The notes under the pieces are model-generated. The model was given only the letters and a program-made list of their open reading frames with translations, was not told the origin of the DNA and ran no database searches. A DNA stretch of 64,000 nt from Sphingorhabdus sp. 109 (lineage in GTDB: Bacteria; Pseudomonadota; Alphaproteobacteria; Sphingomonadales; Sphingomonadaceae): the NCBI RefSeq assembly GCF_902506555.1, contig NZ_LR732707.1:62001-126000 (forward strand), given 5' to 3'. How positions within the stretch are numbered: position 1 is the first letter of the stretch; each line of letters begins with the position of its first letter. A program made the translations under genes and the position numbers. This document shows, piece after piece, positions 9,584 through 16,700 of the stretch.

Positions 9584-10339
9584 TCACTCGAACGACACCC
9601 AGTCGCGCAGGCTGATCCAGCCTTCGCTGCCGACAATGATATGGTCGTGCACGGTCAGCCCCAGTTCCTTCGCGGCCTTGAGCAGCCTGCGGGTTGCGTC
9701 GATATCGCCTTCGCTCGGTTCGGGATCGCCAGATGGATGATTATGAGCAAGAATCAGCGCGCTGGCATCCACGGTGAGCGCGCGCTTCAATATTTCGCGG
9801 GGATAGATAGGGGCTTCGGATATTGTGCCTCTGCTGACGACTTCGTCGCGGATAAGGCGGTTCTTGCTGTCGAGAAACAATACCCGGACTTCCTCGACCG
9901 GGAGGCGTGCCATTGCGACGATCAGATATTCGATCACGTCATCGGCTCTGGATAGGCAAACCCGGTCCAGCATCCTGTCTTTCGAAGAAACCAGCATGGC
10001 CTCGCGGACCAGCGACAGAATGGCCTGGGCAGTCGCGCTTTTGGCCGGCCGCGAATCGGAATGCAGAACCGCACCAATAGAGCCGAACTCGGCAATCAGT
10101 GCCGATGCAACCGCCGATGCATTGTCTATTTTGGCAAGCTGGAAAAGTCGCTCCAGGATCTGTCGGCCCCGAATTGCCGAAGCCGTTGCTGATGACGGTA
10201 GGTGCCGATCGCCAGCACAATCAGCATCGGATAGGCCCAGAAAGCCGCTATTACATAATAGGCCTGAGGAAGAAGTTCCGGAATAATCATCAGGGGTATA
10301 TGCGAGAGCACTTGAATTACCTGCATGGAGCATAGCCAT
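9584..10339 (-). CDS. RadC-like JAB/MPN domain protein
   Basis: RadC family protein; despite the name, a DNA-repair role is not established. The C-terminal half carries the JAB/MPN metal motif in LILAHNHPSGDPEPSEGD. The conserved part begins near RGRQILERLFQLAKI and is shorter at its N-terminus than standard RadC, lacking most of the helix-hairpin-helix region. The only usable start codons in frame are the ATGs at 10339 and 10333, which lie inside the upstream membrane protein gene, giving about 210 bases of same-strand overlap. The true start therefore remains uncertain. Confidence 0.8.
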   Translation of the reverse strand: MAMLHAGNSSALAYTPDDYSGTSSSGLLCNSGFLGLSDADCAGDRHLPSSATASAIRGRQILERLFQLAKIDNASAVASALIAEFGSIGAVLHSDSRPAKSATAQAILSLVREAMLVSSKDRMLDRVCLSRADDVIEYLIVAMARLPVEEVRVLFLDSKNRLIRDEVVSRGTISEAPIYPREILKRALTVDASALILAHNHPSGDPEPSEGDIDATRRLLKAAKELGLTVHDHIIVGSEGWISLRDWVSFE

Positions 10340-10584
10340 AACGTCCAGTATCTTTCTGCATGTAATGCCAGTCCAACGAACGCGGCCAGCATTGCCATGT
10401 CACTAGTCAATATGCCGATTTCAAGCTGGGTGAATCGAAGGTTTGAAAGGGTGGCCGCGATCATCGACAAAGCTATTCCGACGATGAAGATAATCACGGC
10501 CCGTCTTTCAGGCGCCCCGCCTTTGATTGTCGAATAAACACAAACGACAATTAAGAGGGAGAAAAAGAATTCGATCCGACCCAT
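10126..10584 (-). CDS. Small polytopic membrane protein, unknown function
   Basis: A 152-residue protein with four to five hydrophobic segments (residues about 5-20, 29-46, 58-78, 82-102, 110-128) and a basic C-terminus (TYRHQQRLRQFG). I do not recognise a named family. It lies between the 122-residue protein gene and the RadC-like gene on the same strand, and its last 210 bases are shared in another frame with the RadC-like reading frame. Hydrophobicity pattern and basic tail support it as a real gene. Confidence 0.6.
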   Translation of the reverse strand: MGRIEFFFSLLIVVCVYSTIKGGAPERRAVIIFIVGIALSMIAATLSNLRFTQLEIGILTSDMAMLAAFVGLALHAERYWTLWLCSMQVIQVLSHIPLMIIPELLPQAYYVIAAFWAYPMLIVLAIGTYRHQQRLRQFGADRSWSDFSSLPK

Positions 10585-10638
10585 TATTCCCTAACCGGAC
10601 CAAATTATGCTGGCACGGTCAAGGTTTGCTTGATTTGC

Positions 10639-11007
10639 TTACGCGCTTTCGACGACACGGAGCGGTGCCGAGGTCTCGGTGGACGCCGAAGCAGGGTTAG
10701 GTGGGCATTCGGCAAAATCACCCCAGCTTACCGTGCGCAATCCAGCTTCTTCGCGGTCAGCGGCAAGATGCGCATGCGCCTCGACGACTTCGCGGTACGA
10801 CCGGGCCGTCTGGGCGGCGGCCGCGATCAGCTTCTCGGAAGCATCAACGCCTGCGGTCAGCGAAAAACGGGTGCCGGGGGCCATGCGAGCAGCGGCGATG
10901 TTGCTCATCAGCTCGCCCATCTGGACCATGGTCAGGTTGAGGGATGTTTCGACTTCCTTGATCTTGGTGGCAATCGGACGGGCGGCTTCAATACGTTGGT
11001 TCAGCAT
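10639..11007 (-). CDS. Conserved small protein, unknown function
   Basis: A 122-residue, alanine-rich, mostly helical soluble protein (for example KIKEVETSLNLTMVQMGELMSNIAAARM and LIAAAAQTARSYREVVEAHAHL in part). No known domain is recognised. I take ATG 11007 as start rather than the longer frame at 11052, because GGAGA sits about 6 bases upstream of it. It lies 58 bases downstream of the LuxR-type gene on the same strand, so it may be co-transcribed with it. Confidence 0.65.
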   Translation of the reverse strand: MLNQRIEAARPIATKIKEVETSLNLTMVQMGELMSNIAAARMAPGTRFSLTAGVDASEKLIAAAAQTARSYREVVEAHAHLAADREEAGLRTVSWGDFAECPPNPASASTETSAPLRVVESA

Positions 11008-11065
11008 GTGAATCTCCGGACGCCGGCGGGTACCGGCGCTTAATAGTGACAAAACATACAGAGAT

Positions 11066-11587
11066 TCAGCTCGGATCCAGCAACCTGCTCACAACCATTG
11101 CGGCGAGACAGACGAAGGCAAATGAGAAGGCAAGTTTGACCGACAGGTCGGCAATTGCCCAGATTCGCGCTTCCTTGCTTAGATCGTTACTCGTTTCTCC
11201 CTGCTTGCGGAACGGCACCGAAAGTAACGAGTTGGAGAAAGTGGAATATGACTGATAAGCCGATTGCACTTCCCTGACCCTGTCCGGTGTCGCTGCCTGT
11301 TGTCCAGGCAAGGGATAAATTGCGTCGGATTTCGGCTTTTGCACAATCCCAATATTCTTGGGCACAAAAAATTTGGGTGCCAGATTTTCATGATCGGCGA
11401 GCATCCGGGCCGCCGCCTTACTGCTCGTAACCTGCAGTTTCTGCCGCGCCGAGCGTAGCCGTTCGTTGATGACGTTGGGAGTCACGTCAATCTCCTGGGC
11501 CGCGGTTTTCGCATCATGGCCCAGCAAAAGAAGGTGAAGAACCTCCTTTTCTTTATCGTTCAAATTGTCGCAAGCGGCTTTTGTCAT
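11066..11587 (-). CDS. LuxR-type HTH protein with C-terminal membrane helix
   Basis: A 173-residue protein. Residues about 8-55 form a LuxR/GerE-type helix-turn-helix (LNDKEKEVLHLLLLGHDAKTAAQEI, then VTPNVINERLRSARQKL). A hydrophobic segment close to the C-terminus (LAFSFAFVCLAAMVVSRLL) would tether it to the membrane. There is no N-terminal receiver or autoinducer domain. This layout, HTH first and anchor last, is common in sphingomonads, but its signal is unknown. Upstream lies about 600 bases of noncoding DNA that probably contains its promoter. Confidence 0.8.
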   Translation of the reverse strand: MTKAACDNLNDKEKEVLHLLLLGHDAKTAAQEIDVTPNVINERLRSARQKLQVTSSKAAARMLADHENLAPKFFVPKNIGIVQKPKSDAIYPLPGQQAATPDRVREVQSAYQSYSTFSNSLLSVPFRKQGETSNDLSKEARIWAIADLSVKLAFSFAFVCLAAMVVSRLLDPS

Positions 11588-12185
11588 TTTACAATCTTAA
11601 ATCAGGGGCGATCATTTGGCAAAAAGATTGGTCGGCTAGATGGCTAACTGTCCGATCTCATTGGGTAACAAATATATTCCACCGGGTTAAGGAGGGGTAA
11701 AAGCCGATGTTACCGCTACAAAGCGTAAACGAAACTCACTAATTTAGCATTAACTCCCCCGAATTTCTGCCGGTTCCCGGCGGGTAACGTTAACGTGTTA
11801 CGCCATGGGGACGGTGACACGGTTTGAAACTCATGTTTATCCGTCCAGCGGTGCATATTCATAGGCGTTCGGCAAGGAGCCCCTGGCGGTGGCTGGTTTG
11901 GAACGGCAACATTTGAGTCTCGCTTTGCGGATTTCGAATCTGTTTCCCACCAAATCCGTCATCGGATGGAGTGAATGGAATATTCTGGTCAATATTCTCT
12001 CGCTGCATCAGGGTTTCGGGCCAGTTTGAAGGAAGTTTTTTCACCCGTTTGGCTTCGTTCAGACATTCCAGTCCGGGTTGATCCATTACCTCCCATGAAG
12101 TGGATCAACCCGGAGATGGATTAACGGTCCGTACCGAGCGGACCAGATAGCTTGGCGTTTGGCAGTTCAGAGTAGTGTAGTGAAT
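11588..12185. other. Noncoding intergenic region with palindromes
   Basis: About 600 bases with no convincing gene; a 75-codon minus-strand frame at 11859-12086 has no recognisable product or ribosome site. The half next to the LuxR-type gene holds the 10-bp palindrome ACGTTAACGT (11787-11796) framed by GTAAC/GTTAC arms (11784-11801), a possible operator. The other half carries a perfect 13-bp inverted repeat (listed separately). Confidence 0.6.
12073..12113. repeat. Perfect 13-bp inverted repeat
   Basis: CCGGGTTGATCCA at 12073-12085 and its exact complement TGGATCAACCCGG at 12101-12113, separated by 15 bases. There is no T-run after it, so it does not look like a standard intrinsic terminator. 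It could be an operator, an RNA hairpin in the leader of the following small gene, or a mobile-element trace. Confidence 0.7.
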
Positions 12186-12395
12186 ATGAACGTATTGAAT
12201 AGATTGCAGCAAAAGGCATTGAGCCAGAGAGAAAGAGAACTGATTCTCGGGAATCTGGTGACTTGGGGCTGCATCTTTTCGGCTGTGGCACTGGCGATTG
12301 CCTTTGTTCCCTTGCTTGCGGCGGAAACCGAACATAATGCGCTCACCTCCAGCGCCGAAGCCCATCAGTTGGAAGCGGACAGCGACCAGAGCTGA
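12186..12395 (+). CDS. Small single-pass membrane protein, hypothetical
   Basis: A possible 69-residue protein with a charged N-terminus (QQKALSQREREL), one hydrophobic segment at about residues 24-46 and an acidic tail. Start ATG 12186 is preferred to TTG 12159, although neither has a strong ribosome site. No family is recognised; the support is limited to the membrane helix with charged flanks. Confidence 0.4.
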   Translation: MNVLNRLQQKALSQRERELILGNLVTWGCIFSAVALAIAFVPLLAAETEHNALTSSAEAHQLEADSDQS

Positions 12396-12563
12396 CTTTC
12401 GGCAGGATGATCTAGGGCAGGCAGCCTCTGCCCCTGACCCATTTCACGATCGAAGCGATTCGCAACCCGCCGAACAGCCTTGTCCAGCGCAGAGCTGGGC
12501 TGATGTCCGGATCGATTCTCGAATATTCACTGGCGGCCAAAAGTTAGCCGGTTTGAGGCCGGT

Positions 12564-12770
12564 CTATAGCCGGCGCGCCTCTTCCACCAGCATCACCGGA
12601 ATGCCATCGCGAATCGGATAGGCAAGCCCGGCGGCTTCGCTGATCAGTTCGCTTGCCTCCTTGTCATGCACAAGCGGTGTCCGCGTCATTGGGCAGACCA
12701 GAATTTCAAGCAGTTCGGGGTCGATACGCCGCTGCCGGTCGCCGGAGGGTGCAGGCGCACGGTTGTTCAT
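12564..12770 (-). CDS. Trm112-like / UPF0434 small protein
   Basis: A 68-residue protein with the family core [17 protein letters not shown] and [17 protein letters not shown]. Trm112-like proteins are small zinc-ribbon-like partners of methyltransferases; in this bacterial group the second cysteine pair is often missing, and here only one Cys is seen, so zinc binding is doubtful. It overlaps the upstream Lon-substrate-domain gene by four bases and is the third gene of that operon. Confidence 0.9.
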   Translation of the reverse strand: MNNRAPAPSGDRQRRIDPELLEILVCPMTRTPLVHDKEASELISEAAGLAYPIRDGIPVMLVEEARRL

Positions 12771-13387
12771 TGCAATGTGACCCGGTCATCGTCGCCGTCC
12801 TGCCGTCCGAAAAACTGCAGCAGTTGGATGATCAGTTCGGCGCGGTTGGCCAGCCCGTCGACTTCGAGCAAGGCCTGTTTCGACGCCGCATCAAAAGGCG
12901 CGATCTGGGCAATGCCGTTGACGAACGCCATATCGTCGAGTCGGCCGATACTGTCCCAGTCTACCTGATAGCCCTGCAGCTCGGCAAACTGGCGCGATTC
13001 GAGTTCCAGCGCAGCGCGTTCCGCACTCGCCAGAACTTCGCCGCGTTCGAGATCTTCCTCAATCTCGGCCCGGACCTGACGAAAAGCCGTGGATGCATCG
13101 ATTTCTTCGGTGATGCGAAACCGTGCCACCCCTTCCAGCACAACATTGAAACGCCCGTCGTCAAGCGCCTCGATGTCGATGATCTTGCCGAGGCAACCAA
13201 CGTCGAACAAAGCCGGGTGGTTGCCCGCTTCTTTCGGCTGGACCATACCGATCTGCCGGTCCCGCGCCATCGCGTCATTGATGAGCGCGCGATAGCGTTC
13301 CTCGAAGATATGCAGCGGCAGGTGCATGCCGGGAAACAGCAGCGCTCCGGCCAGCGGAAAAATCGAGAGCCTTTTGGTTTCGCTCAT
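12767..13387 (-). CDS. Lon protease N-terminal (substrate-binding) domain protein
   Basis: A 206-residue stand-alone LON N-terminal domain protein, starting with [27 protein letters not shown] in part, typical of the PUA-like LON_substr_bdg family. There is no AAA or protease domain, so it is not Lon itself; the role of these stand-alone proteins is unclear. ATG 13387 is chosen because it overlaps the stop of the thioredoxin gene (ATGA) and begins just before the conserved block. Confidence 0.92.
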   Translation of the reverse strand: MSETKRLSIFPLAGALLFPGMHLPLHIFEERYRALINDAMARDRQIGMVQPKEAGNHPALFDVGCLGKIIDIEALDDGRFNVVLEGVARFRITEEIDASTAFRQVRAEIEEDLERGEVLASAERAALELESRQFAELQGYQVDWDSIGRLDDMAFVNGIAQIAPFDAASKQALLEVDGLANRAELIIQLLQFFGRQDGDDDRVTLQ

Positions 13388-14292
13388 CCGAACAGCACGG
13401 CGCTGAGCTTGCGGCGGGTCGCGGCGACCCATTCGTCTTCCAGGCCAACCATTTCGAACAGCGACAGCAGCTTCTGGCGCCCGGCGCCCTCGTTCCAGTC
13501 CCTGTCGGCGGCGATGATCGACAGCAGATGCTCTGCGGCGGCATCATGGTCGCCGTTGGCGATCAGCGCGCCGGCCAAATCAAAACGCGCCTGATGATTC
13601 TTCTCATCGGCTGCTACGGCCGCCTGCAGTGCCTCCAGCGCGCCGGCGTCCGGCTTGTCCTTGGCCAGTTGCAGCGTCGTCTGCGCCCGTTCGATCGCCG
13701 GATCGCTGCGCAACTCTTCCGGCAGGCCGGCCAGCGCGGCTTCCGCCTGCTCTATATGGTCAGCGGCGACCAGTGCGCGAATCAGACCGCCGACCGCCTC
13801 GACATTGTCCGGCGCCATGTCGGCAATCTGGGCGAACACCCCGGCGGCGCGCTCGGCGTCGCCTTCGGCCAGCACGTCCTCACCCATGGCGAGCAGGGGC
13901 GCGATATCCTGTTTCGGCTCTTCGCCGCCGCCGACCGGCAATTGTGCGAGCAGCTGGTCCAGTGCGCCGGTCAGCTGGCTTTCCGAACGCGCGCTGGTCA
14001 GATCTGCCACCGGCTTACCCTGAAAAATCGCATAAACGGTGGGAATCGACTGCACCTGGAACTGGGCAGCGATAAATTTATTCTCGTCGACATTGATCTT
14101 GGCCAGAACGACGCCCTTGTCCGCATATTGGGCGGCGACCTTTTCGAGCATCGGGGCCAGCGCCTTGCACGGACCACACCATTCCGCCCAGAAATCGAGA
14201 ATCACCAGCTTGTCCATGCTGGGTGTCACGACCTCCCGCTGGAAGACCTCTACCGCTTTCTGTTCTTCAACCGTCAGTCCTGCTGTTGCCAC
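13384..14292 (-). CDS. Thioredoxin-TPR protein (CnoX/YbbN-like)
   Basis: A 302-residue protein: an N-terminal thioredoxin domain with active site WCGPC at about residues 37-41, then TPR-like helices (PDNVEAVGGLIRALVAADHIEQAEAALAGL in part). E. coli CnoX (YbbN) has the same architecture and acts as a chaperedoxin that protects proteins during oxidative stress. It is the first gene of a three-gene operon with the Lon-domain and Trm112-like proteins, joined by four-base overlaps. Confidence 0.92.
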   Translation of the reverse strand: MATAGLTVEEQKAVEVFQREVVTPSMDKLVILDFWAEWCGPCKALAPMLEKVAAQYADKGVVLAKINVDENKFIAAQFQVQSIPTVYAIFQGKPVADLTSARSESQLTGALDQLLAQLPVGGGEEPKQDIAPLLAMGEDVLAEGDAERAAGVFAQIADMAPDNVEAVGGLIRALVAADHIEQAEAALAGLPEELRSDPAIERAQTTLQLAKDKPDAGALEALQAAVAADEKNHQARFDLAGALIANGDHDAAAEHLLSIIAADRDWNEGAGRQKLLSLFEMVGLEDEWVAATRRKLSAVLFG

Positions 14293-14514
14293 ATCTTGCT
14301 CCTGTTATGGCGCGGGACCAAATGCCCGGACTCGCGCCCAAATCGTTTAACTTGTGCGCTTTATGTGGGGTCAGAGGAGGCAAAGCCAAGGATATTTTTG
14401 CATTTGTAGCGATAGAGAGGTGAATTGGGGCTTGCGGGGTATAAAAACCCATGCTAACCGCGCGCCTCAACTGCTGCTGACCAAGTGATTACCCGAGTGT
14501 CGCAGCAACGCCGA

Positions 14515-14589
14515 GCGGGCGTAGCTCAGGGGTAGAGCACAACCTTGCCAAGGTTGGGGTCGAGGGTTCGAATCCCTTCGCCCGCTCCA
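14515..14589 (+). tRNA. tRNA-Gly (GCC anticodon), CCA encoded
   Basis: A 75-base gene with acceptor stem GCGGGCG/CGCCCGC (14515-14521 with 14579-14585), D-arm GCTCAGGGGTAGAGC, anticodon arm CAACC-TTGCCAA-GGTTG giving anticodon GCC, T-arm GAGGG-TTCGAAT-CCCTT and encoded CCA at 14587-14589. Its 3' half is the insertion site of the ICE: a second 3' part with three base differences lies at 60731-60780. The 5' half is therefore chromosomal and the 3' part was brought in by the element. Confidence 0.95.
14540..14589 (+). repeat. attL: 3' portion of tRNA-Gly
   Basis: The 50 bases from 14540 to 14589 match 60731-60780 at 47 positions. The longest identical block is TTGCCAAGGTTGGGGTCGAG (14545-14564), which includes the anticodon and is the likely crossover region. 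The differences fall outside it: one in the anticodon stem and two paired ones in the T-stem. Confidence 0.9.
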
Positions 14590-14655
14590 GATTTTCTAAG
14601 AAAATCAGTAACTTGCTAGGGCATTCAAAAATGCCTCTCGGGCTAAAAAAGCTCG

Positions 14656-14675
14656 GGCTACAACCGGGCTACAAC
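14656..14675 (+). repeat. Left-end tandem repeat, candidate integrase arm sites
   Basis: The 20-mer GGCTACAACCGGGCTACAAC holds two copies of GGCTACAAC 11 bases apart. The identical 20-mer in the same orientation occurs near the other end of the ICE (60586-60605). Such terminal repeats commonly bind integrase or excisionase. A 7-bp hairpin, GATTTTC-TAA-GAAAATC, lies at 14590-14606, directly after the tRNA. Confidence 0.7.
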
Positions 14676-14858
14676 CGATTGCGGAAGCTTTGATGTCCGA
14701 AAATTCGGCTAGTGGCTATCGCGAGAATTGAGCGAGGTGCAGCTTCGATGGGATCGCCCACGTTTAGCTGACCGATTCCCGTTTGATGAGGCGGCGGTAT
14801 CAGCACCCACCCTTCAACCTCTCGCCATTCAAGCGTGAGTCCTGCATCTAGAACAGCG

Positions 14859-15848
14859 ATGACCGATCTCGATCCAGCAACTGCGGCCGCCGCCGACTTC
14901 TACGACCAGCACTACGCTTGCTGCAAACCTCTCTTCCTCGAACCCGGAATGAGATGCACACTCGGTAGCCCTGATCGTCCGAAGCACTGCCGCTTCTGTG
15001 GCCTCAGCGAACCCGAGGTTCAGTTCAAGACCGATGCCCATGCGCTACCGGCAGCCTTTGGCCGGATCGGCCTGTTCAGCAACTACGAGTGCGACGCCTG
15101 CAACAGCTATTTCGGTAAGGGAATCGAGAACGATCTGGGAAACTGGACCAAGCCCATGCGGACGCTCATGCGCATTAAGGGCCGCAGCGGCGTTCCGACC
15201 ATCAAGGAGCCTGGCGGTGGCAAGGGTTGGCGAGTCGAATACTCCACTGGAGCCTTCCAGCTCAGCGAGTATGAGGGCGACCCCCATTTTACGATCGACG
15301 AACAAGCAAAGCAGCTCCGCTTCGAGCTTCACCGCGATCCCTATATCCCGGTCGCCGCACTCAAGGGGCTCGTGAAAATCGGCCTGACCCTGCTTCCTGA
15401 AGTCGAGTTGGCCCATTTCTCCGAGACGTTCGACTGGATACGCAACCCCGATCATAGTCAGAGTTTCGTCGCGGAATTTCCAATCATCCGCACCTTCATT
15501 TCGGGTCCGATGCCCAACGACAAGGTGACGCTGATGTTGCTGCGCCGCCGGTCGGGCGTCACCACGGTCCCCTATGCCTTCTATGTGATCGGCCTCGGCA
15601 ACGAGGTGCTGCAAGTCTTCATCCCGTCGCTCTCCCAAGACCAATGCATCAACGGACAACCGCTGAGTCTGGTGCCATTTCCGACACCGGGATCGTTCGA
15701 CGCGAAGGCTTATGGGCGCCCCAGGGTGAACACCATCGACCTTACAGGGCGGGAAACGGTTCGCGGCGAGAAGGTGCCCGCGACCTTTGGTTTCGACGGC
15801 ATCGTCCAACCCGAAGCGGATAGCAACGCCGGGGGTGCTGGACAATGA
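14859..15848 (+). CDS. HNH endonuclease-like protein
   Basis: A 329-residue protein with an HNH_5-like treble-clef motif near the N-terminus: C44-x2-C47, then H61 in DAHALP, then C78-x2-C81-N82 followed by YFGKGIENDLGNW. This predicts metal-dependent nuclease activity. The remaining ~230 residues match nothing I know. ATG 14859 is chosen; an in-frame GTG at 14835 is possible, and neither has a clear ribosome site. Its stop overlaps the start of the next gene (ATGA), so the two are coupled. It is the first cargo gene inside attL, a typical spot for defence or toxin genes. Confidence 0.65.
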   Translation: MTDLDPATAAAADFYDQHYACCKPLFLEPGMRCTLGSPDRPKHCRFCGLSEPEVQFKTDAHALPAAFGRIGLFSNYECDACNSYFGKGIENDLGNWTKPMRTLMRIKGRSGVPTIKEPGGGKGWRVEYSTGAFQLSEYEGDPHFTIDEQAKQLRFELHRDPYIPVAALKGLVKIGLTLLPEVELAHFSETFDWIRNPDHSQSFVAEFPIIRTFISGPMPNDKVTLMLLRRRSGVTTVPYAFYVIGLGNEVLQVFIPSLSQDQCINGQPLSLVPFPTPGSFDAKAYGRPRVNTIDLTGRETVRGEKVPATFGFDGIVQPEADSNAGGAGQ

Positions 15849-16651
15849 TCGCCACGCCGATCGACGTGTGGAACGTCGCAACTTTCGACCAGGGCATTAA
15901 CGAAAGGCTGCGGGGAGCGTCCGACCTCATACGCAAATACTTTGAGACCGACCGGCGCCAGCAGCGCGAACGCACCCTGTCGCACCATTGCGGCCCGCCC
16001 CCGAGCAATCCCTTCGCTGCCGGGTTCCTCAAATTTCAGGAGGAGTTGTCGGCCCAGATCGCTGACCGGACGATCCGAGCCTGGCACTATACGCGCCTGA
16101 TGGATGATGAGGCTGACGCAATCATCGTGCGCGGTGCGGTGCCCTCGACGCTAGAGACAATCAAGGCCCGCCTCGACCGCCAGGTCGGCGCCGGATTGTT
16201 CACCTCCGAGATGGCCGACGCCCTATTCACTGCCAGCCCCTTTCACGGCAGCCAGCACGATGCCCGCGCGGGGAAATTCTGGTTGACGTCTCTTCCAAGG
16301 ACGATCGACGATGGCGGTGTCGAACTGCTGCTCTCAAGCTGGGGTGGCGAAGCCGTCTATTTTTGGCAGGATGACGAGATGCTCCAGGCGCAACTCGCAA
16401 CCCTCGGCCGACCAAGAGTGATCGAGGCCGCGGTGCCACTTGCCCTGACCAATCATCGCTATGACGCGAGTTGCGCGCTGGTGGCGAGCTTCGCTCGAAC
16501 GCTCGGCTGCCAGACCGACACTCCCTCCTTCGACCTCTATGTGACACAGCCACTCGGTCCCGAGGCAATCCTTGCCGTCCACAGTGAGGGGGACATGATC
16601 TTCGACCAGATCGGGCGCGGCTATCCTACGGACTTTGCCTCGGACATATAG
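15845..16651 (+). CDS. Unknown protein paired with HNH protein
   Basis: A 268-residue soluble protein I cannot assign with confidence. Features visible: W80-H81-Y82-T83 followed by a helix and DAIIVRGAVP, then GKFWLTSL near residues 143-150, then LLLSSWGGEAVYFW at 161-174 with E169. The order His-Tyr-Thr, later Ser, later Glu recalls enzymes of the ADP-ribosyltransferase fold or DUF2971-type proteins, but that is only a suggestion. It starts inside the stop of the HNH gene, so both are made together. It is convergent with the KAP NTPase gene, with about 50 bases between them. Confidence 0.6.
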   Translation: MIATPIDVWNVATFDQGINERLRGASDLIRKYFETDRRQQRERTLSHHCGPPPSNPFAAGFLKFQEELSAQIADRTIRAWHYTRLMDDEADAIIVRGAVPSTLETIKARLDRQVGAGLFTSEMADALFTASPFHGSQHDARAGKFWLTSLPRTIDDGGVELLLSSWGGEAVYFWQDDEMLQAQLATLGRPRVIEAAVPLALTNHRYDASCALVASFARTLGCQTDTPSFDLYVTQPLGPEAILAVHSEGDMIFDQIGRGYPTDFASDI

Positions 16652-16700
16652 CGCCGAACGGCTGTGGAACGCTAAACTTCTGGCGCTCGCCCGGCTGGGA

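Noticed and set aside
11859-12086. 75-codon leftward frame in the intergenic region
   Set aside because: No family resemblance, no ribosome site, and ends beside an inverted repeat; judged noncoding.
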